DNA of 59,285 nucleotides from an uncultured Acetobacteraceae bacterium. Lineage in GTDB: Bacteria; Pseudomonadota; Alphaproteobacteria; Acetobacterales; Acetobacteraceae. Below the pieces are notes generated by a model. That model saw only the letters and a list, made by a program, of their open reading frames with translations. It was not told where the DNA came from and did no database searches. How positions within the stretch are numbered: position 1 is the stretch's first letter; the number at the start of each line of letters is the position of its first letter. The DNA lies in NCBI GenBank assembly GCA_937873095.1, contig CALMVI010000147.1, positions 1-59,285 on the forward strand, given 5' to 3'. Shown here piece after piece: positions 44,154 through 53,200 of the stretch. The position numbers and the translations under genes were made by a program.

Positions 44154-45290
44154 GTGGCTTCGCTCCTCGAATCGCTTCTCGGCAGCGGCACCGTCCTGCG
44201 CCCGGACGACAAGCGGCTGGTGCCGACCCGCCGGCCGCTGCCCTCGCGCCCGCGCGACCTGCTGGAGCTGTTCGTCACGCTGGGCGCGCAGGCCAGCATG
44301 CCTGCGCTGTTCCAGTCCTGCGACCTGCGTCAGGCGGACCCGCGGCAGTTGACATACGTGGCCCTCGGACGCTGGCCGACGCTGGAGGAGCTGGCAGCGA
44401 TCGCTTCCCCCTACGAGGCAAAAAAACACCTGCGCGACCTGCTGCTCGGCGAGGAGTTCCGCCGCTGCCTGCTCTGGCGCATCTGCGACGCGTATCCCGA
44501 ACGCCAGCGCCTGTTCTACGTGCGCATCCCGCGCTGCGCGGGCGGCCACTTCCTGCACATGGCAGGCAGCATGCACCCCCTGTTTCCACCCGGCCTCGGG
44601 CGATGGACACGGCAGGACCGGGGCGACTTCGTCACCGCCCTGGGCACCTATCTCGGCCGCTTCGACACGACCAAGACGATCCACGTCGCCTCCCCCAGCC
44701 TTGCCCCCTTCGTCCAGGCAGCGCCAGCCGCCTCCGCCGACCCGATACTGCCCTGGGGCGCGCAGCCGCCCAGGCGCACCGGCGACAGGATGTTCGTCAT
44801 CGTCCGCGAGCCCGCGGGACTTATTCTGAGCCAGGTCAACGCCACCCTGGCCGGCCTCGCCGCGGGCGGGGCCGGCCAGGCCGCCGATGAGTGGCGGGGC
44901 CGGCTGGGCCCGCTGCCCCGGAGCGGCGACACCGCAGGGTGGAAGGCTGCCGGCCGCCGCGTGCTGGCGAAGCTCGCGGTGCGCAACCCGATCTGCCACG
45001 CGCTCGGCGACGGTACCGCGCGCGCGGCACTGCAGGCCTGCCGGCTGTCCGACCTCGAGATCGTGGATCTGAGCCGCTACGCCGAGTGGGTCACCTACAC
45101 CTGGAACGTGGAGCCGGAGCCGGCCATGAACGCCGCCCCGCCGCTGCTGACCCGGCGTGACCTGGACGCGGCGGATTCCGACCGCCTGACCGGGCTGGTC
45201 GCCGAGGACCTGGCCTTCTACGAGCCCCTGGCGGCGAGGCTCGCCACCCTGCCGGACATGAAGGTCATGCTGAGAGGGGGCGAGCTGTAG
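44154..45290 (+). CDS. Sulfotransferase-like protein
   Basis: A 378-residue protein whose middle carries sulfotransferase-like features: YVRIPRCAGGHFLHMAGS at about residue 122, resembling the phosphosulfate-binding loop found as HIPKCAGTS in carbohydrate sulfotransferases, and FVIVREPAGLILSQVNATL near 224, resembling the 3'-phosphate-binding arginine and serine segment. The N-terminal 100 residues look like a separate helical region (LLELFVTLGAQASMPALFQS). The GTG start has GAGGTGA seven bases upstream. The substrate is unknown and the assignment is motif-based. Confidence 0.55.
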   Translation: MASLLESLLGSGTVLRPDDKRLVPTRRPLPSRPRDLLELFVTLGAQASMPALFQSCDLRQADPRQLTYVALGRWPTLEELAAIASPYEAKKHLRDLLLGEEFRRCLLWRICDAYPERQRLFYVRIPRCAGGHFLHMAGSMHPLFPPGLGRWTRQDRGDFVTALGTYLGRFDTTKTIHVASPSLAPFVQAAPAASADPILPWGAQPPRRTGDRMFVIVREPAGLILSQVNATLAGLAAGGAGQAADEWRGRLGPLPRSGDTAGWKAAGRRVLAKLAVRNPICHALGDGTARAALQACRLSDLEIVDLSRYAEWVTYTWNVEPEPAMNAAPPLLTRRDLDAADSDRLTGLVAEDLAFYEPLAARLATLPDMKVMLRGGEL

Positions 45291-45337
45291 CGTGCAGCTG
45301 CGCGCCGTTCGGCTCCCTACGGGAAGCTGCAGGGCGG

Positions 45338-45413
45338 TGGTGGAGCTGAGGGGAATCGAACCCCTGACCTCCTCATTGCGAACGAGGCGCTCTACCAACT
45401 GAGCTACAGCCCC
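45338..45413 (-). tRNA. tRNA-Ala(CGC)
   Basis: A complete 76-base cloverleaf on the minus strand. The acceptor starts GGGGCTG and pairs with CAGCTCC (one G-T pair), the D-arm is TAGCTCAGTTGGTAGAGC, the anticodon loop is TTCGCAA with anticodon CGC reading GCG, the T-loop is GGTTCGATTCC, and CCA is encoded. It lies alone between the sulfotransferase-like gene and the DUF3297 gene. Confidence 0.95.
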
Positions 45414-45572
45414 GCCATGCAGGCGGCGGACAATGCTCAGGCGGGCGCCGGGGCGTCAAGGGCCAGGCCAGAGCAGTAGCATACAGGCTGGATCAGTCTG
45501 CATGGACAAAGCAGAAGCGGCAGCTCGGGCGCACCACTGGCCTTCCGCATGCCCGCCGCATATGACTGGCCC

Positions 45573-45833
45573 ATGAGCGACACGCCGCCGGACCGACTGG
45601 CCACCAACCCGAAAAGCCCGTTCCACAACGCCGCCCTGCTGGAGCGCGGCGTCGGCATCCGGTTCAAGGGCGTGGAAAAAACCAACGTGGACGAATACTG
45701 CGTCAGCGAAGGCTGGGTGCGCGTCGCGGTGGGCAAGACGACCGACCGCACCGGGGCACCGCTCACCATAAAGCTGAACGGCTCGGTGGAACCGTATTTC
45801 CGCGACCTGGCGGCCGCACCCGGCGAGGGATGA
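45573..45833 (+). CDS. DUF3297 family protein
   Basis: An 86-residue protein beginning MSDTPPDRLATNPKSPFHNA and continuing LLERGVGIRFKGVEKTNVDE, then YCVSEGWVRVAVGKTTDR and TIKLNGSVEPYF. This is a close match to the conserved DUF3297 family, for which no function is established. The ATG at 45573 is the family start. Its stop overlaps the exonuclease start (ATGA), so the two are co-translated. Confidence 0.88.
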   Translation: MSDTPPDRLATNPKSPFHNAALLERGVGIRFKGVEKTNVDEYCVSEGWVRVAVGKTTDRTGAPLTIKLNGSVEPYFRDLAAAPGEG

Positions 45834-46603
45834 GCGGCACGCCCGCCAGCCCGTTCGTGCGCGTCATCGACCTGGAAACCACCGGCCAGTCCTTCGCCGA
45901 TGGCGGCGTGGTCGAGCTCGGCTGGCAGGACGTGGCGCAGGACCCAGAGGGCGCGTGGTCGCTGCGCGGCGGCCCCGGCGTGTCGTTCGTGCAGCCGGGC
46001 GTGCCGGTCTCCGCGGTCACCTCGGCCATCCACCACATCGTCGACGAGGACCTGGCAGGCGCGCCGGCCTGGCAGGTGGCCGCACCACCCGTCCTGCAGC
46101 CGGCCATCCCCGGGAGGCTCGCCCTGGCCGCCCATCGCAGCGCGTTCGAGCAGCGCTGGTGCCTGCCGGCGCTGAGCGGCAACGCGCGCTGGATCTGCAC
46201 CTACAAATGCGCGCTGCGCCTGTGGCCCGACGCGCCCACCCACTCCAACCAGGGCCTGCGCTACTGGCGCCGGCCGGAGGGGCTGGACCGGGCGACCGGA
46301 CTGCCGGCGCATCGCGCGGGACCGGACGCCTACGTGACCGCGCACCACCTGCGCGACATGCTGGCGCTCGCCGGGGTGGACCAGCTGCTGGCCTGGTCGG
46401 CCGAGCCCGCGTTGCTGGTGCGGGTGCCGTTCGGGCCGAGCCGCGGCCGGGCCTGGCGCGACCTGGACGACGCCGCCCTCGCACGGATCATCGAAGGCGA
46501 AAGCGGCGGCAACGCCGACGTCGCCTTCACCGCCCGCACCGAACGCCTGCGCCGGCAGGGCGCGGGCCCGGCCTTGCCGGCGCAGGCGGCACTGGTTTTG
46601 TAG
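45830..46603 (+). CDS. DnaQ-like 3'-5' exonuclease (ExoX-like)
   Basis: A 257-residue DEDDh exonuclease. The acidic motif I is VIDLETTGQSFADGGVVELG near residues 12-31, a middle acidic/histidine segment HRSAFEQRWCLPAL follows, and the motif III histidine and aspartate are in LPAHRAGPDAYVTAHHL near 162. The C-terminal VRVPFGPSRGRAWRDLDDAA resembles the extra domain of ExoX-like proteins. It probably trims single-stranded DNA in repair. The start overlaps the DUF3297 stop. Confidence 0.8.
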   Translation: MSGTPASPFVRVIDLETTGQSFADGGVVELGWQDVAQDPEGAWSLRGGPGVSFVQPGVPVSAVTSAIHHIVDEDLAGAPAWQVAAPPVLQPAIPGRLALAAHRSAFEQRWCLPALSGNARWICTYKCALRLWPDAPTHSNQGLRYWRRPEGLDRATGLPAHRAGPDAYVTAHHLRDMLALAGVDQLLAWSAEPALLVRVPFGPSRGRAWRDLDDAALARIIEGESGGNADVAFTARTERLRRQGAGPALPAQAALVL

Positions 46604-46616
46604 CAGGTCGCTAAAA

Positions 46617-46674
46617 GGCCAGGGGCATCTGCCCCTGGACCCCGCTGGGGTTTGAAACCCCAGACCCCCAATTC
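46617..46674 (+). repeat. Dispersed double-hairpin repeat, copy 2 (terminator-like)
   Basis: Hairpin CCAGGGGCATCTGCCCCTGG at 46619-46638 and hairpin CTGGGGTTTGAAACCCCAG at 46645-46663, joined by ACCCCG, then ACCCCCA. It lies between the convergent exonuclease and queE genes and has a near-identical copy at 57432 and an inverted one at 16748. Confidence 0.85.
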
Positions 46675-47295
46675 TTAGCGCAAGCCTACCGTCTTGTGCG
46701 TCTGCACGCTTAGCCGCCAGCGCGGGTTTGCCAGGCAGTGGGCGATGGCGGCCTGGGTGTTCGCCTCGCGGTCAGGGCCGTCCATCGGCTGCAGCAGGAA
46801 GTGGCGGAACGCAAGGTGCTCGAAACTGGCCGGCTCGGCGCCAGGCTGCGGGAACACCAGCTTGCACTCGTCGCCGCCACTTAGCACCATCGCCGCGCCC
46901 GCCTTGGGGCTGACGCAGATCCAGTCCAGCCCCGCCGGCGCGGGCTGGGTGCCGTTGGTCTCGACCGCGACCTCGAAACCGCGGGCATGCAGCGCGCGCA
47001 CCAGCGCCGCATCGGCCTGCAGCAGCGGCTCGCCGCCGGTCAGCACCGCCAGGCGGTGGCCGGTTCCGCCCTGCCACGCGCCCTCGACCGCGTCGGCCAG
47101 AGCGTCCGGCCCGGCAAACCGCCCGCCGGCGGTGCCGTCCAGCCCCACGAAGTCGGTGTCGCAGAAACGGCAGGCGGCATGGGCTCGGTCGCGCTCCAGC
47201 CCGGACCACAGGTTGCAGCCGCTAAAGCGGCAGAACACCGCCGCACGCCCGGCCTGCATGCCTTCGCCCTGCAGCGTCAGGAAGATTTCCTTCAC
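46675..47295 (-). CDS. queE: 7-carboxy-7-deazaguanine synthase QueE
   Basis: A 206-residue radical SAM enzyme of queuosine synthesis. The start KEIFLTLQGEGMQAGRAAVF is typical. The cluster cysteines are spaced widely: CNLWSGLERDRAHAACRFCD, a C-x14-C-x2-C form known from some QueE lineages instead of C-x3-C-x2-C. LTGGEPLLQADAALVRALH and ETNGTQPAP are the SAM-binding parts. It probably starts at the GTG at 47295. No other queuosine genes are in the window. Confidence 0.9.
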   Translation of the reverse strand: MKEIFLTLQGEGMQAGRAAVFCRFSGCNLWSGLERDRAHAACRFCDTDFVGLDGTAGGRFAGPDALADAVEGAWQGGTGHRLAVLTGGEPLLQADAALVRALHARGFEVAVETNGTQPAPAGLDWICVSPKAGAAMVLSGGDECKLVFPQPGAEPASFEHLAFRHFLLQPMDGPDREANTQAAIAHCLANPRWRLSVQTHKTVGLR

Positions 47296-47350
47296 CGCGT
47301 AGCTGCGGCCGGCCGCCGGGTCGGCCGCAGCTTTCTGTCCTAAGCCGCCG

Positions 47351-47821
47351 TCAGGAATGGCTCGGCTCGGACTTTTCGAGCAGGCCCTTGATCTCGTCCA
47401 TCGCTTCGCGGAACCGCTCGCTCAGCACCTGCAGCGCCTCGGTGTTGGAGTGCTGGATGAGCTCGGAGAGGTCCTTGATGTTGGACACCGCGCGCTCGTA
47501 GCTCTTCTTGACCAGCTCGGCCTGGCGCGCCGCCTTGGCCTGCGGGCTTTCCGAGGCCGACAGCTCGCGCACGTGCTCGGACAGCTCCGTCATCGTCTGC
47601 TGCATGATCTCCATGTGCCGGCGCGCCACGGCCTGGGCCCCCTCCAGCGCCAGCCGGTTGGCGTTGGACAGCACCTCCATGTTGCGCCGGTGGGCGGCCA
47701 GCAGCGCCGAGCTGTCCGGGATCATGGTCGGAAAGCGCAGTTCGGTGAAGCGCCGCGTCATTTCCGACAGCAGGGCGGCCGGGTTCATGGCGTCGCTGGA
47801 GGGGGATGTGCTGTCTGCCAA
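47351..47821 (-). CDS. Phasin-like PHB granule-associated protein
   Basis: A 156-residue, mostly helical protein with long runs of A, E, K, L and R: NPAALLSEMTRRFTELRFP, SNANRLALEGAQAVARRHME and QAAKAARQAELVKKSYERAV (last seen as QAKAARQAELVKKSYERAVS). This helical, alanine-rich build fits the phasin family that coats polyhydroxybutyrate granules. I chose a TTG at 47821 with AGGAG nine bases upstream; an ATG at 47788 is a possible shorter start. It lies beside a TetR-like gene and is compatible with phbB at 25168. Confidence 0.75.
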   Translation of the reverse strand: MADSTSPSSDAMNPAALLSEMTRRFTELRFPTMIPDSSALLAAHRRNMEVLSNANRLALEGAQAVARRHMEIMQQTMTELSEHVRELSASESPQAKAARQAELVKKSYERAVSNIKDLSELIQHSNTEALQVLSERFREAMDEIKGLLEKSEPSHS

Positions 47822-47898
47822 GGCGGTGTGCTCCTGAATGATGGCGGGACGGTGGGACGGGCGATACCACGGGCGGACGAGTGACCGGAAGGCCGCCG

Positions 47899-48594
47899 TC
47901 AGATCGCGGCCTCCGGCGGCGGCATGTCGGCCGCACCGCTGATCGCGCCGGCATTGGCCTCGGCCGCGATCTCGGCTTCGGGGTCGGGAAACGGCTTCGG
48001 ACCGGGCGCAGGCTCGGCTGCCGCCATGCGGGACGGCCGCATGGTGTATCCTGCCAGCCGTTCGGCCCGCGACAGCGCGCGGTCCAGCGCCGCCATCGTG
48101 CCGGACAGGTCGGGGCTCTGGTCGGTCTGCCAGGCCCGCAGCGCGTAGAGCCACACGCCGACCATCGCCTGAGCCGCCAGAGCGCCGCGCACGCCCCTGA
48201 CCGGCACGCCGCCGGATTCAAGCATCCACGCCATGCTGCCGCCGGTCGCACCGGCCAGGATCAGGGCCAGGCCAGGGTCGGACGGCAGGTGGCGCAGCAG
48301 CGCCAGCACGCCGTCGCGGTGCTGCTGCAACGCGTCGAACCGGCGCATCAGCAGGTCGAACAGCCGTTCGCGCGCCGGTCCTGCCGCCCCGGCATCAGCC
48401 AGGGCGAAGGCGTCCGCCTGGCGGCCGAAGCGCAGCAGGATCGTGCGCGTGTCGGCAAACCGCAGTCGTGCCCGATCCAGAGCCAGCGCGGCCTCGCGCG
48501 CGGCCGACACGGGGGACACGGCAGACCACCCCTCGCGCGCGGCGATGGCGAAGGCGCTGCCGATCAGGGCGGTGTCAAACTCGTCGTCGGTCAT
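47899..48594 (-). CDS. TetR/COQ9-like protein
   Basis: A 231-residue protein with an N-terminal three-helix region (MTDDEFDTALIGSAFAIAAR then EGWSAVSPVSAAREAALALD) like a TetR helix-turn-helix, followed by RERLFDLLMRRFDALQQHRD and LILAGATGGSMAWMLESGG in a ligand-binding-type body. COQ9-like proteins have this layout too. The C-terminus is proline/alanine-rich and probably unstructured. It lies directly upstream of the phasin on the same strand, so a role in PHB control is possible but unproven. The longer frame to 48651 adds 19 residues. Confidence 0.65.
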   Translation of the reverse strand: MTDDEFDTALIGSAFAIAAREGWSAVSPVSAAREAALALDRARLRFADTRTILLRFGRQADAFALADAGAAGPARERLFDLLMRRFDALQQHRDGVLALLRHLPSDPGLALILAGATGGSMAWMLESGGVPVRGVRGALAAQAMVGVWLYALRAWQTDQSPDLSGTMAALDRALSRAERLAGYTMRPSRMAAAEPAPGPKPFPDPEAEIAAEANAGAISGAADMPPPEAAI

Positions 48595-48732
48595 CGTCAG
48601 GCTTCCCTGCGTCGTCAGACGGGAAATGGGTGCTTTGTCCAGGTCATGCACCCCACGTCAACATCACGCCTGCCGTCCATCCGTGCATGGCAGGGGCGGG
48701 CGGCAACCCGCGCCCGGCTTGAGCATAGGGCA

Positions 48733-48773
48733 AGCATGGTCGGTTCAGGTGATGCACCCGAACCGACCATGCT
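48733..48773 (-). terminator. Perfect hairpin directly after proC
   Basis: Beginning at the proC stop, AGCATGGTCGGTTC at 48733-48746 pairs with GAACCGACCATGCT at 48760-48773, and GGTG/CACC pair within the loop. The core TTCAGGTGATGC is shared with the repeats at 28511-28589. It is well placed to stop proC transcription, though no U-run follows. Confidence 0.5.
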
Positions 48774-49580
48774 CTATCGGGCGAGTTCGCGGGACCGGGC
48801 GGTGGCCGCCTGCAGGGCCGCGCGGACCGAAGCGGGCCACGCATCCTGCCGCATCAGTTCGGCGAGCGCGCGTTCGGTGACGCCGTTCGGGCTGGTGACG
48901 GCGCGGCGCAGCTCGGCCGAGTCCTCCGGCGAGGCGGCCAGCAGCGCGCCCGCCCCGGCGACGGTCTGGCGGGCGAGCAGGCGCGACAGCGGCGCGGGGA
49001 TGCCGAGCGCCAGCCCCTCCTGCTCCATCAGCTCGGCCAGCAGGAAGACGTAGGCCGGGCCGCAGCCGGACACCGCGGTGATCGGATCGATCAGCGCCTC
49101 GTCCTCGACCCAGGCCAGCGCGCCGCCCGCGGCCAGCAGACGGTGGCACAGCGCGCGCTGCGCCGGCGTGGTGTCGGCCCCTGCGAACGCCACCGTCATG
49201 CCCTGTCCGATCGCGGCGGGCGTGTTGGGCATCGCCCTGACGATTGCGCCCGCGCGCGGGAGCAGCGCCTGCAGGCGCGCAATCGTCAGGCCGGCCAGGA
49301 TGGACACCACCGGCGCCCCGTCCGGCAGCCGGGCGGACAGGGCGGGCAGGACGCCAGGTGCGACCTGCGGCTTGATCGCCAGCACCACGGCGCCCGGCAC
49401 GAAGCCCGCCGGCACGTCGTCCAGCGACGCGACCACGCGGTCGCCCGGGCGCGCCAGGCCGGACGGCATCGACGGATCGACCAGAACCGACGGCTCGAGC
49501 CCCGCCGCGCACCAGCCGGCAAACAGCGCCGATCCCATCCGCCCTGCGCCGAGGAGCAGGACCGGCGGGACTGGGGTCAC
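48774..49580 (-). CDS. proC: Pyrroline-5-carboxylate reductase ProC
   Basis: A 268-residue ProC, last step of proline synthesis. VLLLGAGRMGSALFAGW is the coenzyme-binding start, VVLAIKPQVAPGVLPALSA and IVRAMPNTPAAIGQGMTVAF follow, and the C-terminal signature is ITAVSGCGPAYVFLLAELM with QTVAGAGALL. I chose the GTG at 49580, which overlaps the YbjN stop (GTGA); the frame to 49679 adds 33 unrelated residues. The two genes are co-translated. Confidence 0.94.
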   Translation of the reverse strand: MTPVPPVLLLGAGRMGSALFAGWCAAGLEPSVLVDPSMPSGLARPGDRVVASLDDVPAGFVPGAVVLAIKPQVAPGVLPALSARLPDGAPVVSILAGLTIARLQALLPRAGAIVRAMPNTPAAIGQGMTVAFAGADTTPAQRALCHRLLAAGGALAWVEDEALIDPITAVSGCGPAYVFLLAELMEQEGLALGIPAPLSRLLARQTVAGAGALLAASPEDSAELRRAVTSPNGVTERALAELMRQDAWPASVRAALQAATARSRELAR

Positions 49581-50071
49581 GCTTCGCCCACGCACTCCAG
49601 CATGGCGGCTTCCAGCGCCTCGGCCGGCGTCTTGCCGCCCCAGAGCACGAACTGGAACGCCGGGTAGAAACGCTCGCACTCGGTGATCGCGATGTCGATC
49701 ATGTCTTCGAGGCTTTCGGCCGAGGCGCCCGGCGCGCCGCGCAGCAGCACGGCATGCTGGAACAGGGGCATGCCGTCGTCGCTATCCATCCCGAAATGGC
49801 CGATCCAGAGTTTTTCGTTGGCCAGGGCAAGCAGTTCGTAAAGTGCGGCGCGGCGCGGCGCCGGCGCCTTGAGGTCGAACATGCAGGTGAAGTGCATCGC
49901 CGAGATCTCGCCCGACCAGCTGAAATACAGCCCGTAATCGCACCACTTGCCTGGCGCTTCGGCCGCCATCTCGGCGTCGGACCGGCGGTCGAACACCCAC
50001 TCGTTGGCCGAGACGATCTGCTCCATCACGTCGAGCGGGTTGGCGGCGCCGGCCTGCATGTGCAGAGACAT
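49577..50071 (-). CDS. YbjN domain protein
   Basis: A 164-residue YbjN-family protein: VMEQIVSANEWVFDRRSDAE, MHFTCMFDLKAPAPRRAALY, LWIGHFGMDSDDGMPLFQHA and LEDMIDIAITECERFYPAFQ. Members are stress-related or act as sensory modules; the mechanism is unclear. The ATG at 50071 has GGGAG eight bases upstream, better than the one at 50089. Its stop overlaps proC. Confidence 0.8.
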   Translation of the reverse strand: MSLHMQAGAANPLDVMEQIVSANEWVFDRRSDAEMAAEAPGKWCDYGLYFSWSGEISAMHFTCMFDLKAPAPRRAALYELLALANEKLWIGHFGMDSDDGMPLFQHAVLLRGAPGASAESLEDMIDIAITECERFYPAFQFVLWGGKTPAEALEAAMLECVGEA

Positions 50072-50223
50072 GGGTGGGTCTCCCATCAAGGCAGGGCGCG
50101 GTGGACACGCACCTGCCGTCAGCGTCCAGGACGGCCGCCTGCTTTCAGCACGTTATGGCCGCAGGCGGAGTCGCCGCAAGAGAAGGACGGTATAAAACGG
50201 CGTAACCCTTGTGCCGCACCCGG

Positions 50224-53200
50224 TCAGGTCAGGGTGAAATTCGCGCCGGTCAGGTTGGTGACGTTGGCCACCACGATCTGCGCGCCGTTCTGCAGGTGGA
50301 CGATGCTGTCGCCGAACGCCGTGGTGATCTGCGGCAGCTGGCTGCCGAAGCCGGGCAGGGCGATCTTGTCCTGCGCGGCCTGGAAACCGTAGATCACGTC
50401 GGTGCCGGTAAAACCGTTATTGGCCAGGCTGAACACGTCCCGCCCGCCGCCGGAGATCATGACGTCGGGTCCGGTCCCGGCCAGGAACAGGTCGGTTCCG
50501 CTGCCGCCCCACAGCACCTCCGGCCCCGAGGTCGCCTGGAACACGTCATTGCCGGTCGAGCTGCCGCCATAGACCACCGCGCCCGGGTTGGAGACGACGG
50601 TCACGCTTCCCGCGCCCACCGCGTAAACCGCGCTGCCTGCGCCCGCGGTGACGGTGCTGGCGCCCGCGCCCACCACGAACACCGAGCCGGCGCCGCCCGA
50701 GAAGATGCCGGTGCCCGTGCCGCCAAACACGGTGACCGGCCCGCTGCCGCCCTGCACGCTCGTCAGCGTCCGGTCGCCGCCGCCGATGATCACCGCCGAC
50801 CCGCTGCTGCCGGTGTAGTTCAGGCTGCTGTCGCCCGCGAACACCACGCTGCCGTTGCCGCGGCTGCCCTGTATGCTGAGCTCCATGCCCTCTCCCACCA
50901 CGGTGTCGGGCGCGTTGCCGCCGATGAAGTTCAGGATGCCCTGCCCCGAGGCGAAGACCAGGTCGCCCACGGCGCCGGACGCCTGGGCGTAGATCGTGTC
51001 GCTTCCGTTCAGGCCGGCGCAGACGATGGTGTCGGACCCGTTCGAGACGACCATGTTGTCGTTGGGCCCGAGGAAGACCTCGCTGCTGCCGCCGCTGGTG
51101 GTGACGTCCGCGTTGTCCTGGGTGGTGGCGATCGTGTCGTTGCCGCCGCCCTGGATGTAGACGTCGACCGGCAGGCTGCTATGGCTGTTGGCGTCCTGCA
51201 GGTGGGCGTAGAACACGGTGTTGGCGCCGGTGGCGCCCACCAGCGTGTCGCCGTCGCCCGAGGCGACGATGGTGTCGTTGCCGTAATTGCCCGCGAGCAG
51301 GGCCGAGCCGGCCGGCGTGTCCGACAGCCCGTCCCAGTCGGTCAGCGCAAGCGGCTCGCTCCCCTCCAGCAGGACCGCGCTGTAGCCGGGCTGCATGGCG
51401 ATCAGACTGTCCGGCCCCACGCCGGAACCGCTCTGGCCGTCCAGCGGCGCCACGATCTCGACGTTGGCGCCCGGCCCCTCTGCACCGCCGAAATAGGGCG
51501 CCGAGGCCAGGCCGTCGGTGGAGAAATCCAGGTAGGTGGTGCGGCCGCCCGTCACCAGCTGCACCGCGTTCTGCGGCACGTAGGGAAAGCCTGACGCGAC
51601 GTCGTTGAGCAGCTCGCCGTATTGCAGCGGGCCTGATGTCAAAGGCGGGTAATAGGCCATCGTCGTTCCTCCTGTGCCGGAACCGTCCGGCTGGGTTGTC
51701 AGAACCGTGCCGCCGGCATTTTGCGCGACGGAAAAAATCCGGCCGGACTGGCTGCCCAAAAGGGTCAGCTGGGTCAGGACCTGGCCGTTCTGATCGAAGA
51801 TGCTCAGCAGGCCCGCGCCAGGGCCGGTGATCGCGTAGGCGGCGTAGGCCGCCCCGCTGACCGGCAGCAGGATGCTGTCTCCCGTGCCGAAATCGGCGAT
51901 CGCGGGCGCCCCCCCGGCGCCGGTGAGGTCCAGCGTGCCGGCGCCGGCGAAATCGGCCGTCAGGCCGGCCCCGACCGCGCCCTGCAGCACCAGGTCGGCA
52001 CCCGCGCCGGTCAGCAGCGTGCCGCTGCCGGACACCGCCCCCAGCACCAGCGTGCCGCCGCTAGCCACGATGCTGCCCTGGTCGACCACCTGGCCGGAGA
52101 CGAGGCCGGCGCCCTGCAGCACGCCGCCCGCATCGACCGTGATGCTGCCCGCCTCGGCACCGGCGTCGCCGCCGATTTCGACCGAGCTTGCAGCGTCGGT
52201 CGCGACCGTGCAGCCGGCGCCGCCGAGCGTCAGCGTGCCGGCCTGCACGCTGCCCTGGCCGGACACCGACAGCAGCCCGCCCGCGCCGAGTGCCAGCATG
52301 GAAGCGACCGAGAGGGTGCCGCCGCCGACGGCGAGCCCGCCCGCCACGCTCGCCGAGGCTGCGGACAGGCTGCTGCCGGAGCCGATGGCGAGCAGGGCGC
52401 CCCCCTGCGTGCCGACCAAAAGGGTGCCGATCGCGTAGGCGCCGGCCAGCGCCACAGTGCCCGTCATCGACAGTGCCGCCGCATCGGCCGGCCCCATGAC
52501 GGTCAGCGCCGAGCCGTTGCCGCCGGCGATGGCGACGGCATCGTTCTGGCCGGGGGGCTGGAACGCGGTGCCGCCGCCGGCTGTCATGTCCGTCCAGTTG
52601 GCCGCGGCGTTCCAGGCGGGGCTGCCGGCGCCGCCGGTCCAGACGTAAGAATCCGGCGTCACCGTGCCGGGCGGCGGGCCGGTGAACACCTGGGTCGACA
52701 GCACGATCGCCGCACCTGTCCCGTCGGTCTGCGCCGAAAAGCTGTCGCCGGCGAAGTTGCCCGCGAGCAGAAGCTGGCCCACGGCCGTGCCGCCCGCCCA
52801 CATCGACAGCGTGCCGATCCCGCCCGCGCCGGGCGAGAAGCTGAGCGTGTCGACCGGAGAGGCGGCAACGATGCTGTCGCCGATCGCAAGGCCCGAGATC
52901 ACGCCGGTCGGCAGGGCGGACGACGCGGCCAGCAGCAGCGTGGCACCTGCCCCGCTGAAGCCGATGGCGCAGCCGGCCGTGCCGCCGAGCGCCAGCGTCG
53001 CCTCCGTGCCGATGGCCAGGGACCCGCCGCCGCTGACCCCGCCCACCAGCAGCGTGCCGCCCTGGGCCAGGATGGTCCCGTTGTCGACCACCGGGCCATA
53101 GGCGTTCAGCGTGCCGTTGCCGCTGACCAGCGACCCCGCGTCCACGGTCAGCGCGCCGGTCGCCGCTCCTCCTGCCGTGCCCACCTCGAGCCAGGCGGTG

